DNA from: an uncultured Eubacteriales bacterium
GTDB lineage: Bacteria; Bacillota; Clostridia; Oscillospirales; UBA644
Assembly: GCA_934438175.1 (NCBI GenBank)
Contig: CAKSBH010000001.1
Location: 62,001 to 126,000, forward strand
DNA: 64,000 nt
Direction of reading: 5' to 3'
Shown here: positions 58,188 to 64,000 of the stretch, in pieces
Layout of the letters: each line of letters opens with the position of its first letter
How positions within the stretch are numbered: position 1 is the first letter of the stretch
The notes under the pieces: generated by a model
What the model was told of the DNA's origin: nothing
The model's database searches: none
The model's input: only the letters and a program-made list of their open reading frames with translations
Program-made: the position numbers and the translations under genes

Positions 58188-58882
58188 GTCAGTTTGAGCG
58201 TTCCGAGTTGTTGTTCGGTGTGGATTCCACGGAAAAGCTGAAAGCGGCAACGGTTGCTGTTTTCGGGCTTGGCGGAGTCGGTTCGTATGCGACGGAGGCG
58301 TTGGCGCGTGCCGGAATCGGACATCTGGTTCTGGTGGATAACGATACGGTTTCAGAAAGCAATCTGAACCGGCAGCTGTTCGCGCTGCATTCTACACTCG
58401 GTCAGAAAAAAACAGAAGTTGCCACCCTCCGTGTGCGTGACATTCATCCCGACATCCGGGTAACGACATGGAATCTGTTTTTTGACGAGAGCACCTTGCC
58501 GAATTTTGATTTTTCTTCTTATTCTTATGTGGTTGATGCCATTGATACCGTGGGATCAAAAATTCTGTTGGCACAGCGATGCTACGAAGCGGGTGTGCCG
58601 GAAATCTGCTGTCTCGGTACGGGCAATAAGCGGGAACCGTCCCGTTTCTGTGTGGAGGATCTTGCGAAAACTTCGGTCTGTCCGTTGGCACGGGTGATGC
58701 GGAGAGAACTGAAACAGCGGGGAATCCCGCATCTTCCTGTAGTGTATTCCGAAGAAGAGCCGGCTCATGTATGCCTGTCCGAAAACGGCAGGCATATTCC
58801 CGGAAGCTGTTCGTTTGTGCCTCCCGTGGCGGGAATGATTCTTGCCGGAGAAGTTGTGAAAAATTTGCTGAAAAACCCTTGA
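58184..58882 (+). CDS. tcdA: tRNA threonylcarbamoyladenosine dehydratase
   Basis: About 232 residues of the E1-like (ThiF/MoeB) fold. FGLGGVGSYATEALARAGIGHLVLVDNDTVSESNLNRQ is the ATP-binding signature; YVVDAIDTVGSKILL and GTGNKREPSRF follow, as in TcdA/CsdL. It cyclises the t6A base at position 37 of tRNAs. The start is GTG 58184, whose GTGA overlaps the plsY stop. The last codons overlap the promoter of the following tRNA-Val. Confidence 0.9.
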   Translation: MSQFERSELLFGVDSTEKLKAATVAVFGLGGVGSYATEALARAGIGHLVLVDNDTVSESNLNRQLFALHSTLGQKKTEVATLRVRDIHPDIRVTTWNLFFDESTLPNFDFSSYSYVVDAIDTVGSKILLAQRCYEAGVPEICCLGTGNKREPSRFCVEDLAKTSVCPLARVMRRELKQRGIPHLPVVYSEEEPAHVCLSENGRHIPGSCSFVPPVAGMILAGEVVKNLLKNP

Positions 58883-58907
58883 CAGATAAAACCGGATGTG
58901 TTATAAT
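58879..58907 (+). promoter_or_regulatory. Promoter of tRNA-Val
   Basis: TTGACA (58879-58884), 17 bp, TATAAT (58902-58907), with the -35 overlapping the tcdA stop codon. Confidence 0.88.
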
Positions 58908-58940
58908 AAGCAAGCGTTCGGCAGATGCCGTACGCAATAT

Positions 58941-59016
58941 GGACGATTAGCTCAGTTGGTAGAGCGCTTGCTTGACGTGCAGGATGTCAGGGATTCGAGT
59001 TCCTTATCGTCCACCA
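58941..59016 (+). tRNA. tRNA-Val (anticodon GAC)
   Basis: Cloverleaf of 76 bases with CCA encoded. The anticodon loop reads TTGACGT (GAC), D arm GCTCAGTTGGTAGAGC and T loop GTTCGAG... The acceptor GGACGAT pairs with ATCGTCC. A terminator follows. Confidence 0.95.
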
Positions 59017-59022
59017 TAGATT

Positions 59023-59056
59023 CCACCGTGATTTTGATGAATTACGGTGGTTTTTT
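59023..59056 (+). terminator. Terminator of tRNA-Val
   Basis: CCACCGT (59023-59029) pairs with ACGGTGG (59044-59050), followed by six T. Confidence 0.85.
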
Positions 59057-59107
59057 ATACCGTTTTTTTGAAGCATTTTTCAGCCGGCAGAAGGAGTGAA
59101 GCCCTCC

Positions 59108-59746
59108 ATGAGCATGGTAACACAGCAGATCAATAAGATCGAATCGGAGGTCTTCCGAACAATAAAACCGCTTGGCTTCACAAAACACGGGCGTACGCTG
59201 CATCGGTTTGTGGACGGCGATCTTTCCCAGGTTATCGAGTTTCAATGCGGCCCGGTATACCGGAACGCAACCCATCTGATGTGGGTCAATATCGGAATCC
59301 GGATTCCGGAATGCGTCGAAAGACAGTTCCATGCGGTGAACGATCGGGACTTTTATCATGAATATGAATGCAATATGCGTTCGCGGTTGGGTACGATTGC
59401 GGCAAAGGACTGCCGAGGTGAAAAAACTTTTCAGCTTGACGGGGCCGTTGAGGTTCTGTGCCGGGAGATTCTCGATGAAATCGAAACGGAAGTCCTTCCC
59501 GTCTTTGATCTTCTGTCCAACCGGTGCGCTGTTTTGGAGCACCGGCGGGAATATCCGTATTTTGACACCATGAACAATCATCTGATCAAACTGGAAGAGT
59601 CCATGATTTATGGGCATCTGGGCGATTTTTCAAAGTCAAGGGAGCGGTTTGAAGAATATTACGAAACCGCACGGCAAAACTGCAGACGTTGCCCGGGGCA
59701 TGTGGAGTATCTGGATGAGCTGCGGTGTACGCTTGGATTTCAATAA
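59108..59746 (+). CDS. DUF4304 family protein
   Basis: About 212 residues, soluble. The N-terminal FRTIKPLGFTKHGRTLHRFVDGDLSQVIEFQCG and NATHLMWVNIGIRIPE match the DUF4304 pattern of uncharacterised proteins. No catalytic motif is evident. AAGGAG at 59091-59096 is 11 bases ahead of ATG 59108; ATG 59114 is an alternative. It stands alone between the tRNA terminator and its own, so it must be transcribed by read-through or from a promoter I cannot see. Function unknown. Confidence 0.75.
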   Translation: MSMVTQQINKIESEVFRTIKPLGFTKHGRTLHRFVDGDLSQVIEFQCGPVYRNATHLMWVNIGIRIPECVERQFHAVNDRDFYHEYECNMRSRLGTIAAKDCRGEKTFQLDGAVEVLCREILDEIETEVLPVFDLLSNRCAVLEHRREYPYFDTMNNHLIKLEESMIYGHLGDFSKSRERFEEYYETARQNCRRCPGHVEYLDELRCTLGFQ

Positions 59747-59752
59747 AACAGG

Positions 59753-59780
59753 AACCACCGGGTTTTCCCGGTGGTTTTGT
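59753..59780. terminator. Terminator between DUF4304 gene and surface protein
   Basis: AACCACCGGG (59753-59762), short loop, CCCGGTGGTT (59767-59776), followed by TTG. It serves two convergent genes. Confidence 0.82.
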
Positions 59781-59782
59781 CT

Positions 59783-61282
59783 TTATTCTTCATCTTCGCT
59801 GCGGTCTTTGTTTTTGAGGTAAATCATCAGCCCGGCAACGGCAACCAATACCGCGCAGCCGAGAATGAGAAAGAGCGGAAGGGGATTCTTTGATGTTTGT
59901 TCCTGTCCATCGGAGGAAACGGATTGTCCATCGGCCGGCTTTGGAATCTTTTCAAACTCAGCCGATACGGTTACTTCTCCTTCGGGCATGGCGAACGTGT
60001 AGGTTCCGTTTTTTTCCTTCTGTACGGAGAGTTCGGTTTCTCCTGTCCGGACCCGGATGGCTTTGATCCGGTATCCCTCGTCCGGATGTGGGGTGAGCTG
60101 TACGGTGATTCCCGGCAAGGCATAGCGACAGTCCGCTGTAACGGTTCCGTGCTCGGCAGGGTCGAAGAAGATTTCATAGTCATCGGGTGTGACTTCCGTG
60201 AACGTGACGGAAACGGTCACATCACTTGCCGGCATAAGAAAGACGTGGGAGCGTGCCGTTCTTGTGACCTTGACGGTTTTTCCCTTGGCATCCTTGACGG
60301 TGATGGTATCAAGCGCGAAGCCGCGGTGTGCGGTGATGTTGATGACGACGGATTCGTATGCCATGGCGGATTCATGGCTGAGAACGATCTCTCCACCTTC
60401 CTGTGCATCCAGCGTGATGGTGTGAAGCGTGGTGTCCGTGCGCTCAAATACGGCAACCACGGTCACTTCCGCAGCGGGCATGACAAACGTCCAACCGTTT
60501 TCTCCGGGCAATGCTTCCGTCACGGTCGTTCCGTCCGAAATGGTAACGCTGACTGCCTGAAATCCGATTTCCGGTGTTGTGGTTATACTGACAAGCGTTC
60601 CTTCGGCTGCTTCTTTCATGTCTGCCGCGGCCGTTCCGTGCAGAACATTTTTTATTTTGATTTTATACATGTCCGGCAATTCCGTACCGAATGTGGCAGT
60701 CAGAATCACGGAAGAATCCGGCATGGTGAAGGTGTAGACGTTTGTTGCGGTTTTTTTCAGTGAAAGCCGCCCGCTTACCGTACTGCGTGCCGAGATTCCC
60801 TGCAGAACCAAGCCGGAATCCGGGGTGGTGACGATGGTGACCGTTTCTCCTGCTGCGGCAAAACGCTTGTCGGTTGCAAGTGTGCCGTATTGAACTCCGG
60901 AAATGTAGATCGGATTCATTTCCGCATAAAGATATCGGAAGGTGGCGGTGACAAGAACATCGCCTGCCGGCATAACAAAGGTGTAAATGTTCTCTTTTTG
61001 CTTCTGTGCTGTTACCACTTCTCCGGTCGGCTGCCGGTTTTCAAGCACCTGGATGGTGAGCGTATCCAGTGTATAATTCCGGTTCGGCTTCAGCGTCAGG
61101 GTTACCGTTTCGCCCGCGCTGGCACCGTCTTTATCCGCCAGACAGGTTCCGTGTGTGTCCGCCGGTGTCCGGATGAGGTAGGTCGTGGAATCTTCGTTTT
61201 CCGCAAATGAGCCCATACCGAGCACAAGCCCGAAAAGAAACAGAAAAAGGAAAACGGGAAGAATTTTTCTGAACGATGACAT
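59783..61282 (-). CDS. Surface protein with five divergent InlB-type repeats
   Basis: About 499 residues. Signal peptide (KILPVFLFLFLFGLVLGMGSFA), then five modules of about 75-80 residues, each starting with a G-x-A/T strand and ending in the same signature: YTFVMPAGDVLVTATF, YTFTMPDSSVILTATF, WTFVMPAAEVTVVAVF, HVFLMPASDVTVSVTF, YTFAMPEGEVTVSAEF. This is the divergent InlB B-repeat pattern. A spacer (KPADGQSVSSDGQEQTSKN) leads to a C-terminal membrane helix and a charged end (KNKDRSEDEE). It is an extracellular membrane-anchored protein, probably adhesive or structural. ATG 61282 is preferred to TTG 61285. Confidence 0.87.
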   Translation of the reverse strand: MSSFRKILPVFLFLFLFGLVLGMGSFAENEDSTTYLIRTPADTHGTCLADKDGASAGETVTLTLKPNRNYTLDTLTIQVLENRQPTGEVVTAQKQKENIYTFVMPAGDVLVTATFRYLYAEMNPIYISGVQYGTLATDKRFAAAGETVTIVTTPDSGLVLQGISARSTVSGRLSLKKTATNVYTFTMPDSSVILTATFGTELPDMYKIKIKNVLHGTAAADMKEAAEGTLVSITTTPEIGFQAVSVTISDGTTVTEALPGENGWTFVMPAAEVTVVAVFERTDTTLHTITLDAQEGGEIVLSHESAMAYESVVINITAHRGFALDTITVKDAKGKTVKVTRTARSHVFLMPASDVTVSVTFTEVTPDDYEIFFDPAEHGTVTADCRYALPGITVQLTPHPDEGYRIKAIRVRTGETELSVQKEKNGTYTFAMPEGEVTVSAEFEKIPKPADGQSVSSDGQEQTSKNPLPLFLILGCAVLVAVAGLMIYLKNKDRSEDEE

Positions 61283-61357
61283 CAAAACGGTCGCCTCTCT
61301 TTGGAGATAATGGTAGTAAGAATATTATATCATGTCTTATTTCCGTTGTCAATGTGC

Positions 61358-61386
61358 TTGACAACGGCTCTTTTCGGGAATATAAT
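61358..61386 (+). promoter_or_regulatory. Promoter of the PfkB-kinase unit
   Basis: TTGACA (61358-61363), 17 bp, TATAAT (61381-61386), giving a very short leader before ATG 61408. Confidence 0.88.
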
Positions 61387-61407
61387 GGAAGAAAAGGAGG
61401 GATTCGG

Positions 61408-62346
61408 ATGGCAATGGTCGTCATCGGTGCCGTATTTGTGGATATTAAGGGATATCCCGATGTCGCGTATCTTCCGGGCGGACGGAACGTCGGACGTGTG
61501 GAACAGGTGCACGGAGGCGTATGCCGCAATGCGGTGGAAGATATTGCCAACGTGGAACTGCGTCCCATGTTTGTCAGTCTGGTAGACGACAGCGGTATGG
61601 GTACGGATGTTCTGGAAAAACTGAACAACCACAAGGTGGATACCCGTTTTATACGTCGGGTTCCGAACGGTATGGGAACCTGGCTTGCCATTTTCGACAA
61701 CTGCGGGGATGTCTGCGCCGCCATTTCCAAACGACCGGACCTTTCACCCATCTGTGACATTCTGGATGAAGACGGCGATGCGATCTTTTCGCAGGCGGAC
61801 AGCGTTCTGGTGGAGATTGATGCCGATAAAGAGATGGTGAAACGGGTGTTTTCGCTGGCGGAGCGCTATAAAAAACGGGTGTACGGCGTGGTATCCAACA
61901 TGCGGATCGCCGTAACACGGCGCGATTTTCTGCAGCGGCTGGATGGCTTTGTATGCAATCTGCAGGAGGCGGAGATTCTGTTCTCGGAAGCTTATGAGGG
62001 AAAAACACCCGAAGAAATGCGGGAGCTTTTGCCGGAAAAGATCCGTCGTGCCAACATTTCCCGCATGGTGGTCACCATGGGGGCGCAGGGCGCGGTTTAT
62101 GCGGACACGCTCTCCGGAGAGTTTGGCATTTGCCCTTCCCGCAAGGTGGACGTTCAGGATACGACCGGTGCGGGGGATGCTTTTTTCGCGGGTCTGTCCA
62201 TCGGTCTGACTTACGGAAAAACGATGCGGGAAGCGTGTGAAATCGGAACGACTCTGGCAACCAGTGTCATTACAACAGCCGAAAATGTTTGTCCGCGGTT
62301 CCGTCCGGAGGAATTTGATCTGCGTCTTCCGCAGGAAGAAGATTAA
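61408..62346 (+). CDS. PfkB-family sugar or nucleoside kinase
   Basis: 312 residues of the ribokinase fold. An N-terminal GAVFVDIKGYP and GGVCRNAVEDIANVE bind the substrate; the ATP/anion-hole motif is QDTTGAGDAFFAGLSIGLTYG near residue 250 with the catalytic Asp. Pseudouridine kinases have the early VDIKG segment, so a nucleoside such as pseudouridine is possible, but not established. ATG 61408 has AAGGAGGG at 61394-61400. The next gene starts 3 bases after its stop, so they are co-transcribed. Confidence 0.85.
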   Translation: MAMVVIGAVFVDIKGYPDVAYLPGGRNVGRVEQVHGGVCRNAVEDIANVELRPMFVSLVDDSGMGTDVLEKLNNHKVDTRFIRRVPNGMGTWLAIFDNCGDVCAAISKRPDLSPICDILDEDGDAIFSQADSVLVEIDADKEMVKRVFSLAERYKKRVYGVVSNMRIAVTRRDFLQRLDGFVCNLQEAEILFSEAYEGKTPEEMRELLPEKIRRANISRMVVTMGAQGAVYADTLSGEFGICPSRKVDVQDTTGAGDAFFAGLSIGLTYGKTMREACEIGTTLATSVITTAENVCPRFRPEEFDLRLPQEED

Positions 62347-62349
62347 ACA

Positions 62350-63120
62350 ATGAAAACCAATTATCATACCCATACCTTCCGTTGCCGTCACGCAACGGGA
62401 ACCGAAAGAGAATATCTGGAAAATGCCTTGAAAGCGGGGTTTTCCGTATTCGGATTTTCCGACCATACGCCCTATCCGTTTGAGAACGGATACTGCTCGC
62501 CTTTTCGGATGCATGTGGAAGAAGCGACGGACTATTTTGATACCATCCGTCGGCTTCGGGAGGAATACCGGGGGCGTTTGGAGATTCCTGTCGGTGTGGA
62601 GGCGGAATATTATCCGGCTTATTTTGACGGTCTGCTGAGGATGCTGCGGAAAACCGGCTGCGAGTATCTTTTGCTTGGTCAGCACTATCTCCAAAACGAA
62701 TTGGGTGCCGCTTACAGCGGCTCGATGACTCGCGATGACGACATCCTGCGCGCTTATGTGCGGCAGACGACGGAGGCACTGAAAACGGGCTTGTTTTCCT
62801 GTTTTGCCCATCCGGATCTTTTGTATTACCGGGGATCTGCAGAGGTTTACCGGCGGGAGATGACCGCTCTTTGTGAGGCGGCGGCGAGAGAACATGTGCC
62901 GCTGGAGTTCAACCTTCTCGGCTTTGGGCAAGGGCGGGGGTATCCCTATCTTCCGTTCTGGCGCATTGTTGCCGAGGTCGGCAATGAGGTGGTCATCGGA
63001 TGCGATGCCCACAGTCCGGAGGCCGTACGGTGCGGCGTTTTGCGGCGGCAGGCGGAGGAATATCTTGCCGGACTCGGTCTGAAGCCGAAGGAAATGCTGA
63101 CGCTTCGTCCTTTGGGATAG
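62350..63120 (+). CDS. PHP-family histidinol-phosphatase-like protein
   Basis: 256 residues of the PHP fold. The metal ligands lie in NYHTHTFRCRHATGT, GFSDHTPYP, GVEAEYYP, GQHYLQNE, FAHPDLL and the final GCDAHSPEA. This matches HisK-type histidinol phosphatases of Firmicutes, the last phosphatase step before histidinol in His synthesis. No other his gene is adjacent, so a different phosphate ester is possible. It follows the kinase by three bases. Confidence 0.83.
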   Translation: MKTNYHTHTFRCRHATGTEREYLENALKAGFSVFGFSDHTPYPFENGYCSPFRMHVEEATDYFDTIRRLREEYRGRLEIPVGVEAEYYPAYFDGLLRMLRKTGCEYLLLGQHYLQNELGAAYSGSMTRDDDILRAYVRQTTEALKTGLFSCFAHPDLLYYRGSAEVYRREMTALCEAAAREHVPLEFNLLGFGQGRGYPYLPFWRIVAEVGNEVVIGCDAHSPEAVRCGVLRRQAEEYLAGLGLKPKEMLTLRPLG

Positions 63121-63136
63121 TACGACAGGAGACACC

Positions 63137-63700
63137 GTGGAATTTATGAAAAAAGAAAAAAACGGAAGAGAGCATCTGCGTAATCTTTTGCTGTGCAGCT
63201 TGTTTGCGGCATTTCTCGCTGTCTGCTCCTGGATTTCCGTTCCCGTTCTGACCGTTCCGTTTACGCTGCAGACATTCGGGGTGTTTTTGACGCTGTGCTT
63301 TCTGGGAGGGCGGCTGGGAACCGTCACCGTTCTGCTGTATCTGACGCTTGGCGCGATCGGGGTTCCAGTGTTTTCCGGTTTTCGGGGCGGAATCGGTGTC
63401 CTGCTCGGACCGACCGGCGGATATCTGCTTGGATTTTTGTTTTCCGGGCTGATTTATTGGCTTCTTACCGCCAAAAGAAGTCCGGTTTCCGGGCTGTATC
63501 GGCTTGCTGTCCTGACGGCAGCATTGGTGGGATGTTATTTGTTCGGAAGCTTATGGTTTCTTGGGTACACTGCCGACGGAACAATCGGTTTCTGGGGGGT
63601 TCTGATGAAGTGTGTGGTGCCGTATCTGCTTCCGGATTTTCTCAAAATGATTCTTGCTTCCCGTCTGTCCGATCTGTTGCTGCGTGTTTCCCATCGTTGA
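63137..63700 (+). CDS. bioY: Biotin transporter BioY
   Basis: About 187 residues with six membrane segments. The BioY pattern is seen: VPVLTVPFTLQTFGVFLTLCFLGGRLGTVTVLLYLTLGAIGVPVFSGFRGGIGVLLGPTGGYLLGFL. It is the substrate-binding subunit of an ECF transporter and takes up biotin. GTG 63137 has AGGAG five bases ahead; ATG 63146 is the alternative. It is 16 bases after the PHP gene. No BirA operator was identified. Confidence 0.92.
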   Translation: MEFMKKEKNGREHLRNLLLCSLFAAFLAVCSWISVPVLTVPFTLQTFGVFLTLCFLGGRLGTVTVLLYLTLGAIGVPVFSGFRGGIGVLLGPTGGYLLGFLFSGLIYWLLTAKRSPVSGLYRLAVLTAALVGCYLFGSLWFLGYTADGTIGFWGVLMKCVVPYLLPDFLKMILASRLSDLLLRVSHR

Positions 63701-63738
63701 AAAGACGTCTTTCCTCCTTGAGAAAAGACGTCTTTTTT
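63701..63738. terminator. Terminator after bioY
   Basis: AAAGACGTCTTT occurs twice (from 63701 and from 63724), self-inverse, so the copies pair with a ten-base loop; a T run follows. It separates bioY from the convergent partial gene. Confidence 0.82.
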
Positions 63739-63753
63739 ATTCCCCGGTTCCGC

Positions 63754-64000
63754 TCAGTTTGCGGAGAGGGTAAGCGTACGCATGGCAGAATCGACGGAGT
63801 AATAGCGCCCTTTGCCCCAATTGGAAAACAGTACGCTGATGTCGTTGATGGCGTTCTGCAGGGCTTCTTTTCCGGCAAAGCGAAGCGAAATCTCGGCACG
63901 GTCTGTGTTTGCGCGAAGCACATTGCAGACCGCTGCCCGGTTGTATTCGGCAAAGTAAAGTCCGTTGTATACAAAATAATTGTAGGCGGTTGCCGTTGCC
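63754..64000 (-). CDS. C-terminal end of a gene running out of the window
   Basis: On the minus strand an open frame runs from the window end (base 63999) to TGA at 63756-63754, giving 81 residues: ATAYNYFVYNGLYFAEYN..., then LQNAINDISVLFSNWGKGRYYSVDSAMRTLTLSAN. The strands and the final SxN end look like the tail of a real protein, and the frame stays free of stops up to the edge. No family is recognised. The gene converges on bioY. Confidence 0.6.
   Translation of the reverse strand, partial: ATATAYNYFVYNGLYFAEYNRAAVCNVLRANTDRAEISLRFAGKEALQNAINDISVLFSNWGKGRYYSVDSAMRTLTLSAN

Overview
ORGANISM. The window looks like a chromosome segment of an anaerobic, spore-forming Clostridia bacterium (Firmicutes), probably an uncultured gut lineage near Oscillospirales or Christensenellales; this placement is inference. 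Supporting features are spoIIGA-sigE, two [FeFe] hydrogenases with a bifunctional AdhE, wall-less-anchor surface proteins built of InlB-type repeats, an ECF sigma/anti-sigma pair typical of Clostridia, and many textbook sigma-A promoters (TTGACA, 17 bp, TATAAT). Most of the window is moderately GC-rich; about 4.57-6.74 kb and 29.5-38 kb are visibly AT-richer and carry accessory genes. LAYOUT. 0-4.5 kb: a very large repeat-built surface protein, cut by the window start. 4.57-6.74 kb: a decayed prophage head-gene remnant (truncated scaffold, amber-interrupted small gene, frameshifted minor head protein). 6.9-7.3 kb: an XRE regulator with its operator. 7.7-16.0 kb: a tightly packed seven-gene operon joining AdhE, an APH-fold kinase, two thioredoxin-like ferredoxins, a PAS-containing sensory [FeFe] hydrogenase, a SpoIIE/PP2C phosphatase and a second [FeFe] hydrogenase of group B type. 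16.2-18.2 kb: a DNA methyltransferase with an unrecognised partner. 18.3-18.9 kb: peptidase E. 19.0-27.4 kb: the whole path from DAHP synthase to prephenate processing in one eight-gene operon, preceded by a Phe/Tyr-rich leader peptide and terminator. 27.4-29.5 kb: a DUF3737 protein and a PatB/MalY lyase. 29.5-37.6 kb: an AT-rich island with a soluble FtsH-like protease, a winged-helix protein, a CFI-box protein, ADP-ribosylglycohydrolase, Nudix and HAD enzymes, a methyltransferase behind an Arg-rich leader peptide, and a GIY-YIG nuclease, ending next to tRNA-Glu and tRNA-Met. 38.2-64 kb: mainly core genes: HD hydrolase, deacetylase, RNase Y, spoIIGA-sigE, cysE, secreted prolyl isomerases, ECF sigma/anti-sigma, gapA, galK, yceD-rpmF, DUF512-der-plsY-tcdA, tRNA-Val, a second repeat surface protein, a PfkB kinase, histidinol phosphatase and bioY. 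HOW THE GENES WORK TOGETHER. The 7.7-16 kb operon places ethanol formation (NADH disposal) under the same transcript as an H2-sensing and phosphorylation-type module. The aro operon appears to be set by translation of its own leader peptide, so charged tRNA-Phe/Tyr supply would control all eight enzymes. The most original candidates are this attenuator, the Arg-rich leader upstream of the island methyltransferase, and the kinase/phosphatase/hydrogenase operon.
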